23,005 bases of DNA, from NCBI GenBank assembly GCA_040380145.1, contig JBEIJQ010000029.1, positions 1 through 23,005 on the forward strand, given 5' to 3'. The notes beneath the pieces were generated by a model. It did no database searches. It was not told the origin of the DNA and was given only the letters and a program-made list of their open reading frames with translations. Position 1 is the first letter of the stretch; each line of letters begins with the position of its first letter. Positions 8,034 through 16,209 of this stretch are shown in pieces. Both the position numbers and the translations under genes were made by a program. The DNA comes from JBEIJQ01 sp040380145. Lineage in GTDB: Bacteria; Bacteroidota; Bacteroidia; Chitinophagales; Saprospiraceae.

Positions 8034-9674
8034 TCAGAGGCCCGGCCAGTTGCCGGAGATAGGTTTGGGGAAACCGGCAGCCACCGATCGGGTTTTCGGA
8101 TCGTACTGTAGAAATTCGTTTCCTTTGAAAAAAAACAGGCCTTGTGCGCCACGGTCGAGCACGGCATCGGGAGCATGCCAAGTCCCGGGATAAACATCGG
8201 AGATTTTTTTGGGGTAGCCGGCGTCCAATTTTCCGGAAAAAATATCGCAGCGGGCCACTTCTTCGCCTTTGAAAAACAACACCTTGCCTCCCGGCACGCC
8301 CAATACGGCATCCACGCTGCTCCAAGGCAGACCGCTGTAAAGCAGCTTGGTTTTTTTGGGGAAACCATTATCCGCTTGGTTTTTTTTCAAATCGAAGACC
8401 AAGCAATCCTCCCCGCGGAGCATCAGGACCTTGTCGGGGGCATAAACGGTGCAGGCATCCAGGCCGGTCCAGGTCACGCCAGGAAATTCTTGATGGACAT
8501 ATTTGGGATAACCGGAGGCTGTACGAGTGGGCTGGCCTTCGAAGCGCCAGCATCGGTTGCCCTTGAAAAGGTAATTTTTTTGTCCTCCCACCGAAAAACC
8601 CGATTCCACTACGCTGGCTGCCGGCTGTGTTCGGGGGGGCGTTGTGCGTTGCGATTCGGTTGCCGGGCTCGGTGCGCGTTGGGCCGTTTGGGTTGTGGCC
8701 GTGCCGGGATACAAAAAGGCCAGCGCCGCGATGTCCCCTTCGCTGAGCCCGCGTCGTTGGCCCAAGTAAACATTCGGCTTCAGCGGTTTCAGCGTGGTCT
8801 GTCCCCGGATGCCGTAAGCATTGCCCGGATAGTGCATCACGGAGGAGTAGTCGTACGGACCGACGGTCTGCACCTGATCCACCAGTTTTTCGAAATTGTG
8901 GCGGTCTGCCTCGGGAATGTTTTCCCAGATCACTTCCACATACTGATCGCGGTCGAAACGGGACTGTTCGTGCCAAAGACCGAGCGCGTGGCACATTTCG
9001 TGCACGATGCTGCCGAAATCGCACCAAGTGGCGATGGATATTTCCTGTCGGCCACCTTGTTTGCCCACATGCGACCAAGAGCCTTTTCCGAGGATGAACA
9101 CGAGGTGGTCGGTTTCCGTAGTGCGCGGCACAAATCGGACATTGGTTTTTTTGCCGATGTGGTCGGCGGCCTGTTCGATGCGCGTTTTCAGGGAAGAAGG
9201 GAAATCGGCATCAAAAACATACGGTACCGTGGCGCCTGGCCACAACTGTTTTTTTCGGTTGTCGGACAAAGCGGAGCTGATCGGCAGGTCGCCGTTTGGT
9301 TCGAAGCGAAGGTTGGCCGGATCTTCGAAATGTTTTTTTCCCAATTCCAGGAAATCGGACAAATTCAGCCGATCGGCGCTCAATTGGGCAAGCCACACTT
9401 GTCCTTGGGGCAGATGAGCGGCCCAATCGAAGGTATTTTCTGGCCGAAGGGCGATGTCGCCTTCCAAGATCATCGTGTTGTCGATCACGCTGACATCGAG
9501 CAGTTTCGGTCGATCTTGGAAAGGTAGGGTGGCCAAAACTCGATGGCGGATGCCGTTGGTGCCGGGATTGGCCTTTTCGACTTCAGCGGCGCGTTCGTCC
9601 GCACCGGGGCCGCCGCAGGAAAAGATTCCTGCGAGCAATCCCGATGCCAGCAAAGCGAACAGCGATTGGCGCAT
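8034..9674 (-). CDS. Astacin-like (M12A) metalloprotease lipoprotein with four hemopexin repeats
   Basis: A 546-residue, zinc-dependent extracytoplasmic endopeptidase. Residues 1-20 form a lipoprotein signal with a lipobox-like IFS-C20, followed by GGPG. Residues about 140-325 are the astacin catalytic domain: H225-E226-x2-H229-x5-H235 followed by EQSR-DRD, exactly the astacin zinc signature, and a Met-turn SSVMHY with M280 and the astacin tyrosine Y282. Residues about 326-355 form a Thr/Pro/Gln-rich linker. Residues about 366-546 hold four hemopexin-type repeats (xxFKGxxxxxFD followed by GYPK or GFPK), enough for one four-bladed propeller. Residues 21-139 may be a propeptide or an unknown domain; no obvious aspartate-switch motif was identified. 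It lies 10 nt downstream of the macroglobulin gene and 17 nt upstream of the aminopeptidase gene, so it is almost certainly cotranscribed with both. Lipidation implies anchoring in the outer membrane or periplasm. Confidence 0.92.
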   Translation of the reverse strand: MRQSLFALLASGLLAGIFSCGGPGADERAAEVEKANPGTNGIRHRVLATLPFQDRPKLLDVSVIDNTMILEGDIALRPENTFDWAAHLPQGQVWLAQLSADRLNLSDFLELGKKHFEDPANLRFEPNGDLPISSALSDNRKKQLWPGATVPYVFDADFPSSLKTRIEQAADHIGKKTNVRFVPRTTETDHLVFILGKGSWSHVGKQGGRQEISIATWCDFGSIVHEMCHALGLWHEQSRFDRDQYVEVIWENIPEADRHNFEKLVDQVQTVGPYDYSSVMHYPGNAYGIRGQTTLKPLKPNVYLGQRRGLSEGDIAALAFLYPGTATTQTAQRAPSPATESQRTTPPRTQPAASVVESGFSVGGQKNYLFKGNRCWRFEGQPTRTASGYPKYVHQEFPGVTWTGLDACTVYAPDKVLMLRGEDCLVFDLKKNQADNGFPKKTKLLYSGLPWSSVDAVLGVPGGKVLFFKGEEVARCDIFSGKLDAGYPKKISDVYPGTWHAPDAVLDRGAQGLFFFKGNEFLQYDPKTRSVAAGFPKPISGNWPGL

Positions 9675-9684
9675 GACAGTTCGT

Positions 9685-12600
9685 TCAATTGGGGCCTTTG
9701 GCGATGGTCTGGGTCCATTGCCCGCCCATGCGTGCGTTCACAGAACGGTCGTACATGGCTTCGGCGTACAGGACGGGCAGATAAAATTTGCCGAGATAGG
9801 AGGCGTTGACCAAAAAGCGGAATTTTTTGGTCCCTTTGGCGGGCAGGTTGAAAAAAGTATAGACCCGATCGTCGCGGATGTCTTGGTAGCGGGGGGCATC
9901 TCCGCCGCCTGCCGCGAGGTCCATGCGGGCGTTGTGGATTTCCCAGCCCGAGGGAAAGATCTGGTGCAGGACCAGTTCTTTGAGGTCGCGGCCGGAGGTA
10001 TTGGTGACCGTGACCCAAACGGCGAGATCGGTACCTTGTGCGATGGTGGCGGGATTTATCTCGTCGCCGTTTTTGCCTTTGTACTCGACTTTGAGGGTAA
10101 GGCCATTGGCTTGGACGGAGTTGTCGCCTTCCAACGGAACGCCTTCGGAAACGAGCCTGGGGTAAGCAGCTGTTTCGGAACCGCTGCGCAGCTCGATGTT
10201 GGCCGCTTGGTCGGCGTTGGGCAATTCGATGATCTTGTAAGGTTTTTCACAGACGACCTCGGTCCATGGGCCGTTTCCGATCCGGTACGAAAAGGTGTTT
10301 TTCTTGGGCCCTTTGCGGTCGAGGCCCACGAATTTGGCCACAGCGGTGAGGCCCATGCCCATTTCTTGGGTGGAATGCCAGCGGTCGGATCCCAAGGATT
10401 CCGAGATCTGCATGAGCAGCGGCTGTCCCTGTTCTTTGCGTTTCATCGTTCCGCAGGCCACGAGGATCAGTGCTTGGTCGCGCAGGCCGGATCCGTAGGT
10501 AACGGAAAGTTCGCGGTACGAGTCCGCGTTTTTGGCCAGGTTCGCCGACAGTCGGTCGGCGACATCGGTTTGGCCCGCCAAGTGGTAGGAGGCGGCCAGC
10601 AACCAACGGGCCGCAGGGTAATTCGATTTGGAGGCGCGAAGACGGTTCATGGCCCCCATTTCGGCGTTTCCGTTGAGGGCGAGCGAAAAGAGGCGGTAGG
10701 CCTGTTGGAGCTCAGTGGAGCGGTTGAGGGAGGATTCGCTCCAGTTGTTGGCCGTCTTTTTTTGGTATTCGACCCATTTTCTGAGCTGCTCCTCGTTGAC
10801 GGCATAGCCGAGCCGCTTGGCTTCTGCCAGGAAATGCCCGCCGTAACTGCTGCCCCATTCGCTGGGTTCGGATTCGCCGGGCCAATAGCCGAAGCCGCCG
10901 GAGGATGTCTGGAAAGAACCCAGAATGCGGTCGATGCCCGCCTTTACGTTTTTCTCCACGGCGGCCAATTGGGCCGGCGTCAGGTCCTGCAGGGCGGGAA
11001 GGTACATCTGCGCGAGCAGGGCGGAAGTCGTCTGTTCGATGCAGCCGTACGGATAAGTGATCAACTGCCTCGTGCGGGCGGCCAGATTGAGCGGAGGCAG
11101 GGTGGAGATTTCCAGAGTCGCCTTGTTGGTGCCCGACAGCCCGATGGGCCTGTAGGCCAGCGAGATCGTTTTTTTGGGATCAAGGGTCTGGGCCGACACA
11201 TTGGTGACCGGCGGGTTGGAGGGCCGGACGATCAAATCGGTTTCGTAATAGGTGCTATGTCCGCTGCCCGAGGCTTTGATCTTTAATTTGGCCGTGCCGA
11301 TGGATCCTTTTGTCTTCAAGTTGATCGCCACATTTTCGTCGCCCTCGGCGCCGTTGAAGTTCAGGGAACGTGCGGCGCCGCCCGGACCCAGCTCTACGGG
11401 ACCTTGGACTTCGACTTGGACCTGCACGCCGCCGATGCCCTTTTCGCTGGCGAACACGGAGATGGGCAGCGAAAATTCTTCGTTGGGACCGATGGCCCGG
11501 GGCAAAGTGGCCAGCACCATCAAGGGTTGTTTGACCGGAACCTGTTTTTCGGCGGCCCCGTAAGATCCCTGGCGTCCCGCGATCACCATGGCTCGGACTT
11601 CGCCTACATAGTTGGGCATGTTCAGCGTATGGGTGCGCGTCTCGCCTTTTTTCAGTTCGAAAGGCCCTGCAAACAAGACGACGGGTTTGAATCGATCGGG
11701 CTTGTCAGAATTGATGAGCGCGGCGTCGCCCCCGACGCTGAGCAGACTTTTGATCTCGCCCTTGAACGCCCCCAGCACATAATCGAACAAGTCCCATGTC
11801 TTCACGCCGAGCGCTTCGCGTTGGAAAAAGTAGTCCCACGGATCGGGAGTCTGGTAGCGGGTAAGCCCGAGCAGGCCTTCGTCCACGATAGCGAGGGTAT
11901 AAGTCATGGGTCCACCGCCTTTTTCGCCGACTTTTACAGTAAAGGACTTGTTGGGCTCGAGGCGATCGGCCACGGCGATGGTGGGCGTCAGTTTGGAAGC
12001 CGGGTTCTCGGCGGTGAACGACGCGACCCCGTACATCCGGATGGGCAGGTCGTTGGCGGTCTGTTCGTGGGGTTGCAAAAGGGAGACCGTCACAAAACTG
12101 TTGGGGCACATTTCCGCTGTCACGGGAAAGGAGAAAGTGGTCACGCCTTGGCGCGTCTCCACCCAGTCGGCGCGCAGGACCTTGCTGCCGGTTTCCACTG
12201 TCACCAGGGCTTTTCCTCCGTTGGGAGAGGGGATGCTCACGGTGGCGGTCTGACCGATCGAATAGGTTTCGTTGGCCATCGAAACGGCCAAGTAGGCCGG
12301 CCCGCCGTCGTTGCCGAGATCGACCTGGTCCCACCAGGGCCAGTCCACGTAAACGATCTTGGAGGCGGCATGGCCCTCTTCGTTGGTGACGCGTATCAAA
12401 AAGCGGCCCCATTCGTTGAGTTTGTAGTTGAAAGTGGCTATTCCGTCGTTGCCGGTGGTCACTTGTTGAAGGGATAACGGTTGGCGGTTGAGGGCCTTTC
12501 TATATGCGTAATAATCGTCTTCGTCCCGATCGAACCACCAACGCCAGTCCAATTTGTAAACGGCCACTTCCAGGTTGCGGCCCGCCAAAGGACTTCCGTT

Positions 12601-15240
12601 CGCATTGCAGGCGCCGAGTCGGACCGTGTTGTCTTTGTTTGGTTGGACAAGTTCGTAGCCGGTTCCCTTGGCGGTTTGCAGGCCAACAAACTCGTCGTAG
12701 GGGTAAAAGGGCAGCGAAAAGCGGTCGATGCTGAACTGACCGCCCGGTTCGAAGGCTTTGGTACGGAAAACGGCTTTCAGGCACCCGGGCGGATTGCCGC
12801 CGATTTTGAGGCTGAAAGGCACTGTCGCAAAGCCGTTTTCGTCCAACCGCCCTTCGAAGAGTGTTTTTTCCTCAAAAGAAAAATCTCTCGTGATATCGTC
12901 GAAAACAAAGTTCGGGAATTTCTTGAAAACCGTTTCGGACCTTACCAAGGTGACGTTCACGTCCGCTTGCAGGCCCTTGGCGGGCGCGCCGTGCAGCCAG
13001 GCTACCTTCAACTCACCTTTTTTGTCAAGGTCGCCTTTGGTCAGCTTTTCAGCGCCGAAATCAAGGGCCAGTTTCATGCGGTTGGGCAGGATGGTCTCCA
13101 CCTTGATGTTTTTCTCGAAAACCGCACCGCCCACCCGAACACGCGCCGTGTAGTTGCCGGTGAGGGCATCGGGTTGGGTGCGACAGGTAAAGTTATAGAA
13201 ACCGTTGAGGCCTTGTGTTTTGGACATTTTCTGCACCACTTGCCCACGGGGTCCGATCAGTTCGAAGGTGACGGGGTGGTTGGGAGGCAGCGTTTTGTTT
13301 TCGTCCTCCAAAATGAAGTTCAGGAAAATTTCGTCGCCCGGGCGCCAAACGCCTCGCTCTCCGTAAAGAAATCCTTTGATACCCTTCGGAAAAGATTGCC
13401 CTTGCACGTCGTATCGGCTCAAAGAAAGGGCCGAAGCATCGTCGAGGCGCAGATAGCCGCGCTGTTGTCCCATCCGGGCGACCAGCAGAAAGGGCTTTTT
13501 ATCGAACTGCGCAAAGACCATTCCCCGCCTGTCGGTGTTCAATTTGGTCATGGGTTGGAGCTGATAATCCAAGATTTCCAGTTCGACGCCGCTGATCGGT
13601 TCGGCTGTTTGGAGGTTCGTCACGGCAAAAAACGATCCTCCGCTGCCCTGTTTGGCCAAGAGGCCAAGGTCGGAGGCCAAGACATTGCGGCGGATCGCCC
13701 GATCGCTGTTGTAGAACCAATCGTCGCAGGGGTCGCCATCGTCTTCGTATTCGCTGTCGAAATAGTCGTAATATTCGTAGCCCCCTTCGGAACTCCATTC
13801 CGCCTCGTCGATCGCCAACATGCCGTTGTCTTCGGTTTCCAGCGGAGGCAGCACGTTGCCGAACTCGTCCGTTTCAGGTTCGGCGGGCGGACAGCCGTCC
13901 CACAGGGCGTACCTTTTGCGAAAGCCGATGGCCACTTCGTAGATGGCGCCCGGCTCCAATTGGATCAGTTCGGTCAGATCTATGGCGTGGTGGTTCCATT
14001 CCCGTAGTTCCACTCCGGCCGTTTTGTCCAGATCTATCCGCTTGTTGACCAAAATCTTGCCCACGCGGCGCAATTCTTGTATGCCGTCCAGTCGGTTGAC
14101 CTGCAGGAACTGGGGCACGCTGCGCTCGTAAATCTGTATGATGCGCACGTCCACGGCTTTGAGACCGGCAGCTTCGAACACGTAGGGCAGGCTCTTGGTA
14201 CGGGGCATGATCACGCCTTTTCCCACCAGTCGCACGCCCGGTTTTTGTTTGCCGAAGGAAAGCGTTTTGGAGATGCCCGCTGCCAGCGGAACACCTTCGG
14301 TGTTCAATATTCCCTCTGCGACCCGCACGTTCAAAGGACCGCTCAGGTTTTGCGGGACAAAGAGCTTGACCCGGTTGTCCTCTACCAAAAACCGTACGGG
14401 ATGGTCGTCCACCCGTATGAGCCCCTCCAAGTTTTGGGTGCGGTCGATCGGATCCGTAAACTCCACCAACAGGTATTTGTCGCCCTCCGCCTCGTATTTC
14501 TCGATCTTGTTGGCGCGGAAATCGCCGATGGCGGGCACGGCGGCCTTCCAACTGCGGCCGTCACTGTCGTCTTCCACCCAGGTCAGGTTGACTTCGTAGC
14601 CTTTGGCCTCTCGGCGCAGGCTGTCCACGCTGTAATGGTGCTTGAGACCGTCTTCGCTGTGTGTCCAGCGCACGGGCAGTTTGCTCCATCCTTTTTTGGC
14701 CTCCAAAAGACGCTGGACGTCGGTGGCCTCCTCACGGTCATCGGTGGTGATATAGCCCGCAAAGCGTGCATAACGGCCGTCGGGCGCATTGTAAGTATGC
14801 GTGGAGACGGGGCTCACGTTGATCTTGCGGGGCTTGCAGCGGAACTGGAACTTGAAATAACGGAGGGAAGACGGGATATCCGGAACGATACCGTTCAGAT
14901 CCAAGGTGGCGGTGTAGATTTTGCCGGGCAAAAGCGCTTCCTGAGGCCGGAACTCGATCGTGCGGGTGTCGGCCCAACGGGCGGTGCCGCTCAGTCCCGG
15001 ACTGAAAGAAAAGGGAGACTCCTCCAACACCCGTCCAGTGTCGCCGGAGACTTCGTTTTGGAATCGGACCAAAATCGGCGAATGTTTGCCGATCTCACCG
15101 CCCGTAAAACCGGAAAGATAGGCGTCATAAGCAGGGTTGTAGGGGATGCGGCCCGGGTCGGAACCGTACAGAAAAAGGCCTGCGGCAACGGCTGCAAGGA
15201 GCGTTAGGGCCACAGCTCCCATTATCAATTTCGATTTCAT
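9685..15240 (-). CDS. Bacterial alpha-2-macroglobulin-like protein with intact thioester motif
   Basis: An 1,851-residue protein, longer than E. coli YfhM (about 1,650). Known relatives trap attacking proteases in the periplasm: cleavage of a bait region exposes a thioester that bonds to the protease. An N-terminal hydrophobic segment (about residues 4-26) has no lipobox cysteine, so it is probably a signal anchor or a cleaved signal, unlike lipidated YfhM. MG-type domains follow, including MG2 at about 627 (GERGVWRPGDEIF). The bait-region domain spans about 960-1115 and the A2M domain starts near 1150 (WDLFDYVLGAF). The thioester motif is YGC-IEQ, with C1400 and Q1403, followed by a helical thioester-domain region and a C-terminal MG10-like domain. 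An acidic, Tyr-rich stretch lies at about 480-508. Start 15240 is preferred over the in-frame ATG at 15267 because it gives a compact signal segment (MKSKLIMGAVALTLL). It is the first gene of the operon with the astacin-like protease. Confidence 0.93.
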   Translation of the reverse strand: MKSKLIMGAVALTLLAAVAAGLFLYGSDPGRIPYNPAYDAYLSGFTGGEIGKHSPILVRFQNEVSGDTGRVLEESPFSFSPGLSGTARWADTRTIEFRPQEALLPGKIYTATLDLNGIVPDIPSSLRYFKFQFRCKPRKINVSPVSTHTYNAPDGRYARFAGYITTDDREEATDVQRLLEAKKGWSKLPVRWTHSEDGLKHHYSVDSLRREAKGYEVNLTWVEDDSDGRSWKAAVPAIGDFRANKIEKYEAEGDKYLLVEFTDPIDRTQNLEGLIRVDDHPVRFLVEDNRVKLFVPQNLSGPLNVRVAEGILNTEGVPLAAGISKTLSFGKQKPGVRLVGKGVIMPRTKSLPYVFEAAGLKAVDVRIIQIYERSVPQFLQVNRLDGIQELRRVGKILVNKRIDLDKTAGVELREWNHHAIDLTELIQLEPGAIYEVAIGFRKRYALWDGCPPAEPETDEFGNVLPPLETEDNGMLAIDEAEWSSEGGYEYYDYFDSEYEDDGDPCDDWFYNSDRAIRRNVLASDLGLLAKQGSGGSFFAVTNLQTAEPISGVELEILDYQLQPMTKLNTDRRGMVFAQFDKKPFLLVARMGQQRGYLRLDDASALSLSRYDVQGQSFPKGIKGFLYGERGVWRPGDEIFLNFILEDENKTLPPNHPVTFELIGPRGQVVQKMSKTQGLNGFYNFTCRTQPDALTGNYTARVRVGGAVFEKNIKVETILPNRMKLALDFGAEKLTKGDLDKKGELKVAWLHGAPAKGLQADVNVTLVRSETVFKKFPNFVFDDITRDFSFEEKTLFEGRLDENGFATVPFSLKIGGNPPGCLKAVFRTKAFEPGGQFSIDRFSLPFYPYDEFVGLQTAKGTGYELVQPNKDNTVRLGACNANGSPLAGRNLEVAVYKLDWRWWFDRDEDDYYAYRKALNRQPLSLQQVTTGNDGIATFNYKLNEWGRFLIRVTNEEGHAASKIVYVDWPWWDQVDLGNDGGPAYLAVSMANETYSIGQTATVSIPSPNGGKALVTVETGSKVLRADWVETRQGVTTFSFPVTAEMCPNSFVTVSLLQPHEQTANDLPIRMYGVASFTAENPASKLTPTIAVADRLEPNKSFTVKVGEKGGGPMTYTLAIVDEGLLGLTRYQTPDPWDYFFQREALGVKTWDLFDYVLGAFKGEIKSLLSVGGDAALINSDKPDRFKPVVLFAGPFELKKGETRTHTLNMPNYVGEVRAMVIAGRQGSYGAAEKQVPVKQPLMVLATLPRAIGPNEEFSLPISVFASEKGIGGVQVQVEVQGPVELGPGGAARSLNFNGAEGDENVAINLKTKGSIGTAKLKIKASGSGHSTYYETDLIVRPSNPPVTNVSAQTLDPKKTISLAYRPIGLSGTNKATLEISTLPPLNLAARTRQLITYPYGCIEQTTSALLAQMYLPALQDLTPAQLAAVEKNVKAGIDRILGSFQTSSGGFGYWPGESEPSEWGSSYGGHFLAEAKRLGYAVNEEQLRKWVEYQKKTANNWSESSLNRSTELQQAYRLFSLALNGNAEMGAMNRLRASKSNYPAARWLLAASYHLAGQTDVADRLSANLAKNADSYRELSVTYGSGLRDQALILVACGTMKRKEQGQPLLMQISESLGSDRWHSTQEMGMGLTAVAKFVGLDRKGPKKNTFSYRIGNGPWTEVVCEKPYKIIELPNADQAANIELRSGSETAAYPRLVSEGVPLEGDNSVQANGLTLKVEYKGKNGDEINPATIAQGTDLAVWVTVTNTSGRDLKELVLHQIFPSGWEIHNARMDLAAGGGDAPRYQDIRDDRVYTFFNLPAKGTKKFRFLVNASYLGKFYLPVLYAEAMYDRSVNARMGGQWTQTIAKGPN

Positions 15241-15298
15241 AGCTTGGGAAAATTGAAAAATAATCATGGAAAATCACGAACAAGAAGGACATTATTGC

Positions 15299-15330
15299 CA
15301 AAGATAAGAACAAACCGAGACTCGCCGAAA
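15299..15330 (-). promoter_or_regulatory. Probable promoter of the macroglobulin-protease-aminopeptidase operon
   Basis: The minus strand carries TATCTTTG (15306-15299), a perfect match to the Bacteroidota -7 element TAnnTTTG. It lies in the 125-nt gap before the macroglobulin gene. A TTTC (15330-15327) sits 20 nt upstream and is one base from the -33 TTTG. The predicted leader is about 50 nt. The same octamer precedes the helicase gene. Confidence 0.6.
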
Positions 15331-15365
15331 TTCTGCGCCCAAGCGATCGGTTCGTCGCAGGGCCT

Positions 15366-16082
15366 TCAGGCAATGCCGAACGAAGTCAAACGGCATTTCA
15401 CCCGCAGGATCTGGCGGATTTCTTCGGCGTCCACTGTGTATGGCCGGTACACCGAATCGTTGTCGGAGATCAGCCGCAATTGGACGGTCCGGTTGCCGCG
15501 TTTGATCAGTTGTATGCGCTTGGCCACGACCACATCGGTCACGATCACATACATGGCGTTCTCGCTCAATGGTTCGCCGTCGCCCACCGTCTCGCAGACG
15601 ATCAAGTCGCCGTTGGCAAGGTTGGGTAGCATGCTGTCCCCGCTGATCTCAAAGGCTGTCAACTCGCCTTCGAGCCCCGGCAGACGGAATTTCTGCAGCG
15701 CTTCCATGAAATTCGGGTCGCCGTGGCCTACGGCGTACCCGGCCAAGGCTTTTACGGGCACCAGGGAAATGTTCAGTTTCTCGGCCGGCGCGCGTTCGAT
15801 CCGTGGGGCCGAGAAATCGTCCGAAGCGGCATTTCCCGTCCTGAACATTTCCTCGTCGGTGCCGAACATATAGTTGGCATTCAATTGGAAATGGTCGCAC
15901 AGGCGTAGGATCTGTTCGACGGTGATGTTGCGTTTGCCCTGCAATATGCTGTTCACCACATGGTTGTAGGTGCCGAGATGCTTGGCCAGATCGGATTTTC
16001 CCTTGATCAGGCCGTTGTTTTCTAGATACTTGTACACGGCCTTGAACCGTTGCACTACCGTGTTTTTGCTGAAATCCGACAT
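15366..16082 (-). CDS. XRE-family repressor with C-terminal S24 (LexA/CI-like) peptidase domain
   Basis: A 238-residue DNA-binding regulator. Residues about 9-72 form an XRE-type helix-turn-helix (KSDLAKHLGTYNHVVNSILQ then ITVEQILRLCDHF). Residues about 105-235 form an S24 peptidase/LexA-like fold with the catalytic Ser in GDSMLP (S150) and Lys in VVAKRI (K188). A114-G115 in VKALAGYAVGHG sits where LexA and CI repressors cleave themselves, so inactivation by autoproteolysis is possible but unproven. ATG at 16082 is used because the frame's earlier ATGs, up to 16244, would overlap the divergent gene and give residues unlike the family. It faces the glucosaminidase gene across a 127-nt gap with operator-like inverted repeats, so self-regulation and control of that neighbour are plausible. 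This is not the housekeeping LexA, which has a winged helix. Confidence 0.88.
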   Translation of the reverse strand: MSDFSKNTVVQRFKAVYKYLENNGLIKGKSDLAKHLGTYNHVVNSILQGKRNITVEQILRLCDHFQLNANYMFGTDEEMFRTGNAASDDFSAPRIERAPAEKLNISLVPVKALAGYAVGHGDPNFMEALQKFRLPGLEGELTAFEISGDSMLPNLANGDLIVCETVGDGEPLSENAMYVIVTDVVVAKRIQLIKRGNRTVQLRLISDNDSVYRPYTVDAEEIRQILRVKCRLTSFGIA

Positions 16083-16108
16083 GGAATTTTGGGAAAAAAA
16101 ATCAAAAT

Positions 16109-16137
16109 AACGAAACAAAATGTTTCTTTTGTTCGTT
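16109..16137. promoter_or_regulatory. Operator-like inverted repeat between the S24 repressor and the glucosaminidase gene
   Basis: AACGAAACAAAA (16109-16120) is followed by TTTTGTTCGTT (16127-16137), an inverted copy with one extra A. Offset within this is a perfect dyad, GAAACA-AAA-TGTTTC (16112-16126). Next to it on the minus strand is TTATTTTG (16110-16103), one base from the -7 consensus of the repressor gene. A dyad directly upstream of a -7-like box is where an autorepressor would act. That this repressor binds here is inference. Confidence 0.5.
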
Positions 16138-16167
16138 TTGGAAACTGAACGGGCCGTATCCCGGTAC

Positions 16168-16184
16168 AAACATATTTTTTGTTT
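16168..16184. promoter_or_regulatory. Possible second operator half-site pair and -7-like region for the glucosaminidase gene
   Basis: AAACA (16168-16172) and TGTTT (16180-16184) repeat the core of the dyad at 16112-16126, with a wider 7-nt spacer. They overlap TATTTTTTG (16173-16181), which is a TAnnTTTG box with one extra T. If this is the -7 region, transcription would start near 16188 and the ATG at 16210 would follow a short leader. The repeat is short and A/T-rich, so chance is possible. Confidence 0.3.
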
Positions 16185-16209
16185 CCGCATGAACCAAATC
16201 GTTTTCACC

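Noticed and set aside
8017..8325. Longer N terminus of the aminopeptidase, starting at 8325
   Set aside because: It would lie almost wholly inside the astacin gene in another frame and gives an Arg-rich, low-complexity leader unlike M17 enzymes. ATG 8016 follows the upstream stop by 17 nt.
9454..11286. Possible pseudogene or frameshift in the macroglobulin gene because of its size
   Set aside because: The reading frame is continuous for 1,851 residues with all expected domains in order, including the thioester motif.
8142..14007. Large plus-strand open frames opposite the protease and macroglobulin genes (8142-9527, 9454-11286, 12481-14007)
   Set aside because: Antisense shadows in G+C-rich coding DNA. 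They have no domain, signal or promoter support, and the minus-strand genes are unambiguous.
15366..16082. Housekeeping LexA or a prophage repressor
   Set aside because: The DNA-binding domain is XRE-type, not the LexA winged helix, and there is no phage gene nearby. It is kept as a generic XRE/S24 regulator.
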